DNA of 64,000 nucleotides, from NCBI RefSeq assembly GCF_000280925.3, contig NZ_CP012109.1:2872501-2936500 (forward strand), in the 5' to 3' direction. Within the stretch, counting starts at the first letter, position 1; each line of letters starts with the position of its first letter. Made by a program: the position numbers and the translations under genes. Below the pieces are notes generated by a model, which was not told the origin of the DNA, made no database searches, and saw only the letters and a program-made list of their open reading frames with translations. This document shows, in pieces, positions 10,365 to 19,900 of this stretch. Source of the stretch: Myxococcus hansupus (GTDB taxonomy: Bacteria; Myxococcota; Myxococcia; Myxococcales; Myxococcaceae).

Positions 10365-10874
10365 TCAGTTACAGGCGCGGCAACTGCTGCAGGAGGTCGT
10401 GATGGTGCAGCAGTAGCCAGAGGCGGGCGTACAGCAGTAGCGCCACCCGCCGCACGTCACACAGCACCGGGCCTTGTCGGCGGACGGGGCTTCGGGCGGG
10501 TAGGTGTTCAGCGCCTGTTCCTCGACGGTCGTCACGGAGACCTTGAAGGCGGCACGAATGCCATGGTGAATCTTGCCATCCGGCCGGGCTTCGATGACCT
10601 CGATGGGGGCCGCGGAGTTCAGGTCGTAGCCGTTGTAGATGGTGTAGCGGACGGTGTCCTTGTCGATGACCTCCGGGACGATCCGGTAGGACATCTTCAG
10701 CGTGTCGTTGGTTGCAATGACGGGCTGACCGTCAATGGCACGTAGCGCCGCGCTCTCTCCGGTTTCGCTGTAGACGGTCATGTGAATGACCTTTTTCTCG
10801 ACGGAGGCCTCCGCGCTGCTGGCCACGAAGAGCAGAGAGGCGAGTCCCACGATACGGGTAAGGGTTCCAAGCAT
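10365..10874 (-). CDS. Exported small protein with a Cys-rich C-terminus, function unknown
   Basis: I do not recognise this family. The ATG at 10874 is chosen because AAGGAG lies just upstream and the protein then opens with a normal signal peptide (MLGTLTRIVGLASLLF, cleavage near SSAEA); the longer reading from 10946 adds an unlikely leader. The 169-residue product has a middle of about 90 residues predicted to be beta-rich. Its last 34 residues hold ten cysteines, including CC pairs in RCCVTCGG, RYCC and GYCC. Outside the cytoplasm these could form disulfides or bind metal. A modified peptide precursor is conceivable because a biosynthetic cluster is adjacent, but no modification enzyme is next to it. 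It is convergent with the NRPS and divergent from the thiaminase-like gene. Confidence 0.8.
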   Translation of the reverse strand: MLGTLTRIVGLASLLFVASSAEASVEKKVIHMTVYSETGESAALRAIDGQPVIATNDTLKMSYRIVPEVIDKDTVRYTIYNGYDLNSAAPIEVIEARPDGKIHHGIRAAFKVSVTTVEEQALNTYPPEAPSADKARCCVTCGGWRYCCTPASGYCCTITTSCSSCRACN

Positions 10875-11200
10875 GGCTTTGCTCCTTTTCGGGTGGACGT
10901 GAGCCATCCCTGCGCCGGGGTGATTGAAGCGGCTTGGGGATGGCATTGTCGTTATGCGGCTGTTTGTGATTGCGGCTCAAGCCGCCCCTTGCTGGTTTTG
11001 TTTCAAAACTGTCTGGCCTGCGACGCTCACGCGATTTTTGTTGTTTGTCATGCAGGGACGAGCCCCACTGGCTGTGCCTCGCGGTGCCATGTCGTGCTCT
11101 GAGAAGCGGACTGACGGACAGTGTGGCGTGGTAGACTCCGAGTCCATGCCGTACCCGCAGCCGTGCGGGGCGGTCCCTCTCAATTTGTTGGAGTCTTGTC
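10875..11200. other. Divergent intergenic region, no gene seen
   Basis: These 326 bases separate two divergent genes and should hold both promoters. The middle (about 10960-11060) is more AT-rich than the surroundings. I see no convincing small gene, RNA or repeat. Confidence 0.5.
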
Positions 11201-12400
11201 ATGCATTGGAAAGCCTTGCCGTGGGTGTTGGCCCTGTCCTTGAGTGCCTGTTCGGAGACGGATCCCGAACCTCAGGACCGGAGGCCCCTGGCGGTGGTCC
11301 TCTTCCCCTACATCCCAGACGCCGCGGATGACGCCTTCGTCAGTCTCATGCGGCGGCTCGAGGCGGACTTCGAGCGCCAGCACCCGGACATCGATGTGGA
11401 CATCGTGTTCGACCCGAATATGGACGTCTATGACCTGAGCGAGGGCGGCATGCTGAGCTGGCTCCTCGGCAACGGGGCCGCGCAGGTGGTGGAGATCGAC
11501 ACGTTGATCATGGGAGACCTCGTGTCGAAGGGCTGGGTGCGGCCGGTGCCCCTGACGCCAGGTGACTCGCACCCTGCGGCGGAGCAGGCCGTGACCGTCT
11601 CGGGGCAGAGCTATGGCGTGCCGACCTACCTGTGCAGCTATGTCGTCTACTCACACAGCCCGGACCTCTCTTCGGCCAGCGATGGCGCCTCGCTGGTCCG
11701 GATTCTCACCGACTTCGCGCCGGCTGCCATCCCCCTGGCGACGAACTACAGCGGGAGCTGGACGTTGCCCTCGTCGTACCTGGATGCCTGGGCCGACACG
11801 AACCCCTCGGGTGAGCTGTCCCAGGCCTTGACGCTGCCGCTGGACGCACCGACGTTGGACTCCTTCGAGGCCGTGGTGAAGAGCTGCGAGATTGAGTCGG
11901 GGAGGAACCCGTGCCTGGATGGCACCTTCGCGGACAACACGCAGGCGGAACAGAACTTCGCCTTCGGTCATGCCAACGGCTTCATGGGCTACACGGAGCG
12001 CCTCTTCTTCGCGCGTAAGGCGAATCCGAACATGGCGTTGCCGGAGGTTATTTCGGTGCCGCTGGGGACAGGCTCCGCGCCGACGGTGTTCGTGGACGCG
12101 CTGGTGGTCAGCGCGCAGTGCACGGGCCCTTGTGCCGAGGACGCCCAGGCCTTCACCGACTTCATGAAGGACCCGGCGGTGCGCAGCCTCATCGCCTTCA
12201 GTGGAGATGCCCCTCAGGGAACGACGCCTCGGTACCTGCTGCAGGCCAGCCAGGACTTCTACCAGCAAGAGCCGGCGCGTTCGGACCCGATGTATCAGAA
12301 GTATCGGGCGTTCCTGGATGGCGCTCGGCCCTATCCCAACCAGGGCTTCCCCGAGAACCGGCGGGCGCTCCAGGCCGCGTTGTTGGAGGCGCTCCAGTAA
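11201..12400 (+). CDS. Thiaminase I-like (thiamine pyridinylase-type) lipoprotein of the solute-binding fold
   Basis: The 399-residue product has a lipoprotein signal with the lipobox LSAC (Cys 17) and a periplasmic-binding-protein type 1 layout. Its opening (VVLFPYIPDA, then a DVDIVFDP strand) and the segment YGVPTYLCSYVVYS resemble bacterial thiaminase I. In that family a Cys at this position attacks the thiamine pyrimidine and an acidic residue acts as base. If the match holds, it cleaves thiamine by base exchange at the cell surface or periplasm. Otherwise it is a substrate-binding lipoprotein, although no ABC permease or ATPase lies nearby. GGAG precedes the ATG by about nine bases. It stands alone between a divergent gene and a terminator-like hairpin. 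Confidence 0.7.
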   Translation: MHWKALPWVLALSLSACSETDPEPQDRRPLAVVLFPYIPDAADDAFVSLMRRLEADFERQHPDIDVDIVFDPNMDVYDLSEGGMLSWLLGNGAAQVVEIDTLIMGDLVSKGWVRPVPLTPGDSHPAAEQAVTVSGQSYGVPTYLCSYVVYSHSPDLSSASDGASLVRILTDFAPAAIPLATNYSGSWTLPSSYLDAWADTNPSGELSQALTLPLDAPTLDSFEAVVKSCEIESGRNPCLDGTFADNTQAEQNFAFGHANGFMGYTERLFFARKANPNMALPEVISVPLGTGSAPTVFVDALVVSAQCTGPCAEDAQAFTDFMKDPAVRSLIAFSGDAPQGTTPRYLLQASQDFYQQEPARSDPMYQKYRAFLDGARPYPNQGFPENRRALQAALLEALQ

Positions 12401-12424
12401 CCGGGAGCGGCGTCCATGTGAGTC

Positions 12425-12453
12425 CCTCTCGCCGGGGTCATCCTGGCGAGAGG
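12425..12453 (+). terminator. Terminator-like hairpin after the thiaminase-like gene
   Basis: A 9-base perfect stem (CCTCTCGCC and GGCGAGAGG) with an 11-base loop lies 24 bases after the stop codon. It lacks a U tract, as is common in high-GC genomes. Confidence 0.6.
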
Positions 12454-12541
12454 TCCGTGGGGCGCACTTCGGTTCGCGGCTCCGAAGGATGTGAACCGGA
12501 CGGCGCGAGGCCGGAGCCGGGCCACACCGATGAGGAGTCCC

Positions 12542-13372
12542 ATGACCTGCATGTCTTGCCGAGTTGCCACGACCCAGCGCGAGCTGGATGACGCGCTTCG
12601 CGTTCGCTGGGCTGTCTTCGGAGGGGAGTTGCAGTTGATCGCAGGCAAGCCGGCGCCGACCCAGCGGGAGGTGACTGGCTTCGACACGCTGGCGACCACG
12701 GTCCACGTGGTGGTCTATGACGCCCAAGAGCCGGTGGCGACCGTGCGGATTCTGCTGCCGAATCCCGAGGTGGCGCGCGCGAGCGGTGGCGTGCTGGGGG
12801 TCGAGTTGGAGCAACGGCTGGACCTGTCCGGACTGGCGGGGCCGGAGCAGGTGGTCGCGGAGGCCGGGCGCTTCTGCGTGCGTAGGAAGTGGCGTCACTC
12901 GGATGCGGTGGTCCGGCTTCAGGCGGCCTTCTACGCGGAGAGTCGTCGCCGGGGTGTCACGCACTGGCTGGCCGCGGCGAACCTGGAGACGGACTCGGAG
13001 GTGGACGCGCGCCTCATCCAGGAGTCCCTGGCGCGCCGTGGCTGGCTGAGTCCCCACTGGAGGCGGAGGACACCTGGCGCGTCCGCTGCACCCGTCGTGC
13101 CGAGCACGCCGTTCTACACCCCCGAGGAACGCGCCTGCGCCGTGGCGGGGCAATGGGAGGGGCTGCGGCTGCCTCGCTCTCCGGCGCTCGTCGCGCGGAG
13201 GATGGGCGCGCGCTTCATCTCCGAACCCCTGTACGACCCGGGCTTTCACCGCTTCACGTTGCCGCTCATCGCCGCGGTGGATGACATCCCCGCGAGCACC
13301 CTGGCCCGCTTCGCCGCGCTCGGGCCTCACTGCGCCGGCGAGCGGGGGGACCACGTACTTCCCGGGAGGTAG
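12542..13372 (+). CDS. FeeM-like N-acyl amino acid synthase / LuxI-fold GNAT acyltransferase
   Basis: The 276-residue protein reads like the FeeM and LuxI-related GNAT acyltransferases. An N-terminal RVRWAVFGGE segment resembles the R-x-x-x-F motif of autoinducer synthases. It is followed by TVHVVVYD, a TVRILLPNP strand, EAGRFCVRRKWRHS and a C-terminal helical half. Such enzymes move an acyl chain from acyl-ACP to an amino acid or related amine. The ATG at 12542 is preferred over 12491 because GAGGAG lies six bases before it. The LuxR-type regulator converges on it 134 bases downstream, which would suit a signal synthase and receptor, but a membrane-lipid or metabolic role is equally possible. 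Substrate is not visible from sequence. Confidence 0.75.
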   Translation: MTCMSCRVATTQRELDDALRVRWAVFGGELQLIAGKPAPTQREVTGFDTLATTVHVVVYDAQEPVATVRILLPNPEVARASGGVLGVELEQRLDLSGLAGPEQVVAEAGRFCVRRKWRHSDAVVRLQAAFYAESRRRGVTHWLAAANLETDSEVDARLIQESLARRGWLSPHWRRRTPGASAAPVVPSTPFYTPEERACAVAGQWEGLRLPRSPALVARRMGARFISEPLYDPGFHRFTLPLIAAVDDIPASTLARFAALGPHCAGERGDHVLPGR

Positions 13373-13506
13373 AGACAGCGCCACTTGACGGCGCAATCCT
13401 TCCTCATCAGCGAGCGCATCGACGTGGGAGGATGTCCGTGGACCGGCAGGTTTCGATTCCCGAGGCGAGGTCGAAGGAGGGGCTCGGTGGAGCTGACCGG
13501 CCCCTT

Positions 13507-14604
13507 TTAGATGGGCTTCATGAGCTGCAATGCCTGGTACATGAAGTCACCTCGGGTGCTGCACTTCAAACTCTCGTAGATGTCCCGCACGTGTACCTTC
13601 GCCGTGTTCTTCTTGATGCCGAGCGCTTCGGCGATCTCCTCATCGCTCTTGTTGTTGAGCATCGCTTCGGCGACCTCTATCTGCCTTGGGGTCAGTTGCT
13701 TGGCCAGTTGAGAGGGCAGCGAAATGGACTTGGGGAACTCGTGGAGGAAGAGCGCCCATTGCCGTGGGCCGTCGTGGGCAGGCATTTCGACGAAGTTCAC
13801 GAGCAGCAGTTGATTGTCTTGACGGAAGTCCATCGTGTCATGCCGAGCTCGCTCATGGATGTCCATCCGGGTGAGTGCGTTCAAGCGCTCCAGGAGGCAT
13901 GCCGGAGGTCCTCGACGGGCGCTTTCGCCCAGTGGGAACCACTTCTTGAGGAGGGCACTCGCCCGGTCCGAGCGATGGATTTCGGTGGAGGGGGGCACCA
14001 TGAGAATGGTTTCGAACTGCTGGCGCTGACTCAATGCCTCCAGGAGGCGGTCTCCTCTCGAAGGCGTTGCGATGAGGCGGGAGTTCCGAATCGCGACCGT
14101 GAAGTCGCGGGTGAGGAACTGCATGGCCGCTTGCTCTCGTCGGGAGAAGGCGCGGCGGCGGTCCCGGTACAAGGTGATGCCGCAGAACACGCCGGGTTGA
14201 ATCTCCAGCAGCACGGCCATGACCTGTTCCAGGTTCATGCCCATGTCACGGCTTTGCAGGTAGAGGGGACTGCGAACCAACTCCCTCCGGGAGATCATCT
14301 CCGAGTCGCGAAGGACCGTGCCGCGCCGGCGCACCACCGACTGGAGCACGAAGTCATTGGGCTGCAGCGAGGCGTACTGCGCCAGCAGCTTGTTGGGCGC
14401 CCCAGCCTCCTCCAACCACTGGTACCGCACGGGCGGTCCCGCGGTGACGATGCACATCGCCATGTAGTCGGAGGCAATGAGCCGAGCCAGCGGCTGGCGG
14501 CCCTCGCGCAACATATCGGGCAAGTGCTTTGATTCATGGAACGCGATGGCGGTATCTCGGAGGAGCCTCTGTTCCCGCGCACTGAAGCGAATTGATGCAC
14601 CCAT
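13507..14604 (-). CDS. LuxR-family transcriptional regulator with an N-terminal sensory half
   Basis: The C-terminal 60 residues form a LuxR/FixJ-type helix-turn-helix (LTPRQIEVAEAML, then SDEEIAEALGIKKNTAKVH). The preceding 290 residues resemble a GAF-like sensory region with no signal peptide or membrane segment. There is no receiver domain with a phosphorylatable Asp pocket that I can see, so control is more likely through ligand or protein binding than phosphorylation. It converges with the FeeM-like synthase and precedes the LysR gene on the same strand by 118 bases. A role in answering the neighbouring acyl product is plausible but only inferred. Confidence 0.85.
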   Translation of the reverse strand: MGASIRFSAREQRLLRDTAIAFHESKHLPDMLREGRQPLARLIASDYMAMCIVTAGPPVRYQWLEEAGAPNKLLAQYASLQPNDFVLQSVVRRRGTVLRDSEMISRRELVRSPLYLQSRDMGMNLEQVMAVLLEIQPGVFCGITLYRDRRRAFSRREQAAMQFLTRDFTVAIRNSRLIATPSRGDRLLEALSQRQQFETILMVPPSTEIHRSDRASALLKKWFPLGESARRGPPACLLERLNALTRMDIHERARHDTMDFRQDNQLLLVNFVEMPAHDGPRQWALFLHEFPKSISLPSQLAKQLTPRQIEVAEAMLNNKSDEEIAEALGIKKNTAKVHVRDIYESLKCSTRGDFMYQALQLMKPI

Positions 14605-14722
14605 TCATACCCCCGCACCGATGGCCAGCATGGCGTTCAGGCTCTGAATAGGTCCTCGCCAAGCGTCTGTCCTTACCACCCTGGAGGTACCTTCCACCCC
14701 TTGCGCCAGGGGGTAGACGTCG

Positions 14723-15631
14723 CTACTGGAAGGTGCGGTGGACCCGCTCCTTGGCCGTCTCGACGAAGAGGCGCAGGGGCTCGGAGCGTTGGGCTCGGCT
14801 GGGATAGTAGAGGAAGAACCCAGGCACCGTGGGCGCGTAGGGTTCGAGCACGCGCAGCAGCCGGCCCGACTTCAGCACCTCCGCCACCATGGGTTCGACG
14901 ACGTAAGCCAGTCCCTGATGCTGCTCCGCCAGGGCCACGCTCAACCGGCTGTCGTTGGTGACAATGCCGCCGCGCACCGGGACACGCCAGGTTCGACGGC
15001 CTCGCTCCAGTTCCCAGGCATAGAGCGCCCCCGTGGATTCGGAGCGGTAGGTGAGGCACTCGTGGCGGAGCAGGTCCTCGGGGCGTTGGGGCGTTCCGTA
15101 CCGCTCCAGATACTCGGGTGAGCCCACCACCACGTAACGAAAGGCATCCGTGAGCCGCACCTGCACCATGTCGCGTTCAATGGATTCGCTGAGCCGCACG
15201 CCCGCGTCGTACCCATTCGCCACGATGTCCACGAAGCGGTCCTCGATGACGACCTCCACCTCCACGCGTGGATGCCGAGCGCGAAAAATGGGGAGCACGG
15301 GTGTGATGACGTAGGGCACCGCGGAGCGGGGCACCGACAACCGGACGCGGCCCACGGCTTCGCCCGGCCGCGCGGAAATCTCGGTCAGGGCCGCGAGTGT
15401 CTGCCCCAAGGCAGGGCCTGCTGTCTCCACCAGCCGCCTGCCGGCCTCCGTCAGCGAAACGCTGCGCGTCGTCCGGGTGAGCAGCACGACGTTGAGCTGC
15501 TCCTCGAGCTGGCGCACGGCTTGACTCACCGCTGACACGGAAAGCCCGAGCTCACGCGCCGCGGCGCTGAAGCTGCGAAGCCTCGCGACCACGAGAAACG
15601 TTTGCAGCAGCGGGATGAGCGTCGTCTTCAT
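14723..15631 (-). CDS. LysR-type transcriptional regulator
   Basis: This is a full-length 302-residue LysR protein. The N-terminal winged helix-turn-helix (FLVVARLRSFSAAARELGLS, then AVSQAVRQLEEQL) is followed by RTTRSVSLTEAGRRL and a two-lobed effector domain. It is divergent from the RND efflux pair across 181 bases, the classic arrangement for a LysR regulator and its target. A 45-base motif in that gap recurs before the aldo/keto reductase gene, so both units may be its targets. The inducer cannot be told from the sequence. Confidence 0.93.
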   Translation of the reverse strand: MKTTLIPLLQTFLVVARLRSFSAAARELGLSVSAVSQAVRQLEEQLNVVLLTRTTRSVSLTEAGRRLVETAGPALGQTLAALTEISARPGEAVGRVRLSVPRSAVPYVITPVLPIFRARHPRVEVEVVIEDRFVDIVANGYDAGVRLSESIERDMVQVRLTDAFRYVVVGSPEYLERYGTPQRPEDLLRHECLTYRSESTGALYAWELERGRRTWRVPVRGGIVTNDSRLSVALAEQHQGLAYVVEPMVAEVLKSGRLLRVLEPYAPTVPGFFLYYPSRAQRSEPLRLFVETAKERVHRTFQ

Positions 15632-15665
15632 CGACCGAGAGTCTCCCAGGTCCTCGCCAGCGCGG

Positions 15666-15710
15666 ATTGTTCAACGGCGCTTCAAAGCCCATCAGGCAGC
15701 GGATGCCTAG
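15666..15710 (+). promoter_or_regulatory. Candidate LysR operator/promoter, copy 1
   Basis: This 45-base stretch starts ATTGTTCA, includes the dyad GCTTCAAAGC and then CCCATCA, and ends CTAG. It matches 20111-20155 at 33 of 45 positions without gaps. It lies in the LysR-efflux divergent gap, about 100 bases before the membrane fusion gene. Binding by the LysR protein is inferred. Confidence 0.55.
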
Positions 15711-15812
15711 TGCGCCAGAGGGCAGCGCCGTATTGCTCCAGCGGGAGCCGCTCAGCGGCGCTCTGCTTCGCGCGTCCCCGGGCGTGCCTGGACGCGTATT
15801 CATGGAGGCACC

Positions 15813-16940
15813 ATGCGAGGAAGTCCCATGGGGAGCCGTGTGCTCGCATCGGGCCTGTTCACCCTGATGCTGAGTTGCTCGGAAGGGAAGCGGGCGGAGT
15901 CACCGCGTCCCGTCGAGGTCGAGGCCGTCGCGCTGCACCCCTCCGAGATTCGCGCGACGGGGGAGTACCTGGGTGCGCTGCTCTCACGGCAGAGCGTTAC
16001 GGTGATGCCGCAGGTGGCCGGTTACGTCCGGAAGATTCATGTCCGTCCGGGTCAGCAGGTGGAGGCGGGGCAGCCGCTCTTGGAGGTGGACTCCCGGGAG
16101 CAGACGGCCGCGCTGGAAAGTGCCCAGGCCCAGGAGCGCTCCACTCAGGTGAACCTCGCGCTCGCCCGGCGCACCCAGACGCGGACCGAGTCCCTGTTCA
16201 AGGAAGGGCTGGCCAGCGCGCAGGAAATGGAGCGCGCGGCGGCGGCGGTCGACGCCGCGGAGGCGGCCACCCGCTCGGCGGCGGCCCAGGTGTCCCAGCG
16301 CACCGTGCTGCTGGGCTTCAGCGTGGTTCGGGCCCCCTTCGCTGGCACCGTGGGTGAGGTGCGCGTGCGGCTGGGGGACGCGGTCTCCGCCACCACGGAC
16401 CTGACCCGCGTCGCGCAGGCGAACGTCCTGGAGGTGAGCGTCGCGGTCCCCGGCGAGCGCGCCCGAGCCCTCCGGCCTGACACGCCCATGGAGGTGCTCG
16501 ACACGCAGGGCAGGGTGCTCATCGCCAGTTCCCTGTTCTACATCGCACCCCAGGCGGACCCGGTCACCCAGCTCGTCGAGGTGAAAGCCGCGTTCCGCAA
16601 CACGGTCGGGCTGCGTCCCAGTGAGTTGGTGCGGGCGCGGCTCGTCTTCGCCAGCGGCCAGGCGCTGCAACTGCCAGCCGTGGCGGTGGTTCGGCAGAGT
16701 GGTCAGCCCTTCGCTTGGGTGCTTAGGGACAGCGGCGGCCGGACGGTGGTGGAACGCCGCCCCGTCACCCTGGGCGTCCTTGGGGAGGGGACCTACGTCG
16801 TGGAGGCCGGGCTGAGCCCCGGAGACCGGGTCGCCGTCTCGTCACTGCAATCCCTGCGTGACGGCGCGCCCGTGACAGTGAAGGACGCGTCCCGGGCTCC
16901 GGCCGTGACGGACGCCGGGCTCGCGGGAGGATGCCTGTAG
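15813..16940 (+). CDS. RND efflux membrane fusion lipoprotein (AcrA/MexA-like)
   Basis: The 375-residue product is a periplasmic adaptor joining an RND pump to an outer-membrane channel. It has a lipoprotein signal (LMLSC, Cys near 22). A split lipoyl domain follows (PQVAGYVRKIHVRPGQQVE, later VVRAPFAGTVGEVRVRLGD), with an alpha-helical hairpin between the halves, a beta-barrel and a membrane-proximal domain. GGAGG sits seven bases before the chosen ATG. The pump gene starts seven bases after the stop, so the two are one operon. Control by the divergent LysR protein is likely. Confidence 0.92.
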   Translation: MRGSPMGSRVLASGLFTLMLSCSEGKRAESPRPVEVEAVALHPSEIRATGEYLGALLSRQSVTVMPQVAGYVRKIHVRPGQQVEAGQPLLEVDSREQTAALESAQAQERSTQVNLALARRTQTRTESLFKEGLASAQEMERAAAAVDAAEAATRSAAAQVSQRTVLLGFSVVRAPFAGTVGEVRVRLGDAVSATTDLTRVAQANVLEVSVAVPGERARALRPDTPMEVLDTQGRVLIASSLFYIAPQADPVTQLVEVKAAFRNTVGLRPSELVRARLVFASGQALQLPAVAVVRQSGQPFAWVLRDSGGRTVVERRPVTLGVLGEGTYVVEAGLSPGDRVAVSSLQSLRDGAPVTVKDASRAPAVTDAGLAGGCL

Positions 16941-16947
16941 GCACACC

Positions 16948-19900
16948 ATGATTCACTTCTTCATCCGCCGCCCGGTGTTCGCGGCCGTGGTCTCCATCCT
17001 GCTGACCCTGGTGGGCTTGATTGCCATTCCCACCCTGCCCATTGCCCAGTACCCGGACCTGGCGCCTCCACAGGTCACCGTGACGGCCACCTACGTGGGC
17101 GCGAGCGCGGAGGTCGTGGAGACCGCCGTCACCATCCCGCTGGAGCAGGAGCTCAACGGGGTGGAGGGCATGCGTTACATCACCTCCACCAGCAGCAACG
17201 ACGGCAGCAGTCAAATCACCATCACCTTCGAGGCCACGCGCGACATCGAGGTGGCCGCCGTCGACGTGCAGAACCGCGTCAGTCGAGCCGCGGCGCGGCT
17301 GCCCTCGGAGGTGAACCAGACGGGCATCGTGGTCAGCAAGGCGTCCAACCAGTTGCTCATGTCCTTCGGGCTCTTCAGCCCGGATGACCGCTACGACGCG
17401 GGGTTCATCAGCAACTACGCCGACGTCAACATCAAGGACGCCATCAAGCGCATTCGTGGCGTCGGCGACGTCCGTCTCTTTGGCGAGCGGCGGTTCAGCA
17501 TGCGGCTGTGGTTGAACCCCACGGCCCTGGCCCGTCACAAGTTGACGCCGCAGGACATCGCGCGGGCGCTGCGGGAGCAGAACCTCCAGGTGGCCGCGGG
17601 GCAGGTGGGACAGCCGCCCAGCCGGGACGACCAGGACTATCAGCTCGCGGTGCGTGCGCGCGGGCGGCTCGTGGAGCCCGCGGAGTTCGACGAAGTCGTC
17701 GTGCAGCGCAACCCAGGGGGCCGGCTGGTTCGGCTGAAGGACGTGGGCCGCGCGGAGATGGGCGCGGAGAACTACGGCATGCTGCTGCGCTTCAACGGGC
17801 GCCCTGGCATGGGGTTGGGCATCTTCCAGCTCCCCACGGCCAACGCGCTCGAGGTGCGTGACGCCGTGGTCCAGGAGATGGAGCGCCTGAGCCAGCAGTT
17901 TCCGCCCGGGCTCGAGTACCGGCACGCCACCGACACCACGCTCGCGGTGCGCGCCTCCATCAACGAGGTGCTCCAGACGTTGGTGGAGGCCATCGTCCTC
18001 GTCATCCTGGTCATCTTCCTTTTCTTGCACGGATGGCGGAGCGTCCTCATCACCGCGCTGACCTTGCCCGTGTCGCTGGTGGGTACCTTCGCCTTCGTCA
18101 AGCTGTTCGGCTTCTCCATCAACACGCTCACGCTGTTTGGCCTCACGCTGGCCACGGGCCTGGTGGTGGACGACGCCATCGTCGTCATCGAGAACATCGA
18201 ACGGCTGATGGTGGAGCGGCACCTCAGTGCCCGCGCGGCGGCGCGCGAAGGCATGAAGGAGGTGGCTGGCGCGGTGGTGGCCATCTCCATCGTGTTGGTG
18301 GCGGTGTTCGTCCCGGTGGCGCTCTTCCCGGGCACCACGGGCGCCATCTACCGGCAGTTCGCGCTGACCATCGCCGCGTCGGTGGGACTGTCCACGGTGT
18401 GTGCGCTGACGCTCACGCCGGCGCTCTCGGCGATGCTGCTCAAGCACCACACGGGACCGAAGTGGATTTTCTTCCGCAAGGTGGACCAGGTGCTGGACGC
18501 GACGAAGGCCGTGTATGGCCGGATGCTGCGCCGGTTGCTCCAGCGTCCCGTCGCGGTGCTGCTCGTCTTCGTGACGTTCCTGGCCGCCACCGTGGCGCTG
18601 TTCCGCGTGGTTCCCACCGGCTTCATTCCGGACGAGGACCAGGGCTACTTCATCGTGTCGGTGCAAGGTCCGGAGGGCATGTCGCTCGCTCGGACGGAGA
18701 AGGTCCTGTACGAGATGGAAGCCGTGCTCCGGGAGCAGCCGGAGCTGCGGAGCATGTTCGTGCTCGGGGGCATGTCCCTGGGGAACAACGGATCCAACCT
18801 CGCCCAGGCGTGGGTCAACCTCAAGCCCTGGGAGGAGCGGAAGGGCGAGGCGCATACGGTGGCCGCCATCGTGGAGCGGCTGCGGGAGCCCCTCTCCAGG
18901 ATTGGAGGCGCGAGGGTGATGCCCTTCCTGCCCCCAGCGATTCGAGGCGTCGGCACGGTGGGCGGCTTCCAGTTCATCGTCGAGGACACCTCGGGCGGGC
19001 GTGAGCTGTCCGAGCTGGCCACCGCGACCTTGGACCTGGTGGCGCGCAGCAATGAGGACAGCCGCCTGCGCGGCGTCTTCACGTCCTTCGCCGCGGACAC
19101 GCCGCTCCTGGACGTGGAGGTGGACCGGCAGAAGGCCAACGCCCTGGGCGTGCCCGTGGACCAGCTCTTCAGCACCCTGCAGCTCTACATGGGCAGCCAG
19201 TACGTCAACGACTTCAACTACGCGAGCCGCACCTATCGCGTCTACGTCCAGGCCGAGCAGCAGTTCCGCGACACGCCGCAGGACATCGGTGCCTTCTACG
19301 TGCGGAACGACAGCGGGGACATGATTCCGCTCGAATCCCTGGTGACGGTGACGCCGACGACGTCCGCCCAGGTCATCCGGCGCTACAACCTCTTCCGCTC
19401 CGCCGAGCTCAACGGCCAGGCGGCGCCCGGCGTCTCGTCCGGTCAGGCGATGTCCGCCATGGAGGAGCTGTCCGCGGAGGTGCTGCCGCCCGGCACGAGC
19501 GTGGAGTGGTCCGGCCTCTCCTTGGAGCAACAGGAGAGCGGGGGACAGACGTTCGTCATCTTCGGGCTGGGGCTGCTCTTCGTCTTCCTGGTGCTCGCCG
19601 CGCAGTACGAGAGCTTCACGCTCCCGCTGGTCATCATCCTCTCGGTGCCACTGGCGGTGCTCGGCGCCCTGGGGTTCCAGGTGCTGCGCGGGCTGCCCAA
19701 CGATGTCTTCTGTCAGGTGGGGCTCGTGATGCTGGTGGGACTGGCGAGCAAGAACGCCATCCTCATCGTGGAGTTCGCCGAGCAACTGCGTGAGCAAGGG
19801 CGCACCGCCGTGGAGGCCGCCATTGAAGCGTCGGAGGTGCGCCTGCGGCCCATCCTCATGACCTCCATCGCGTTCCTCCTGGGCGTGGTGCCGCTCATGC

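Noticed and set aside
16765..19797. A 1010-residue open frame antisense to the RND pump gene
   Set aside because: The composition is His/Arg/Gln-rich without any family pattern, and the opposite strand encodes a perfect AcrB-like protein. Such shadows are expected in high-GC DNA.
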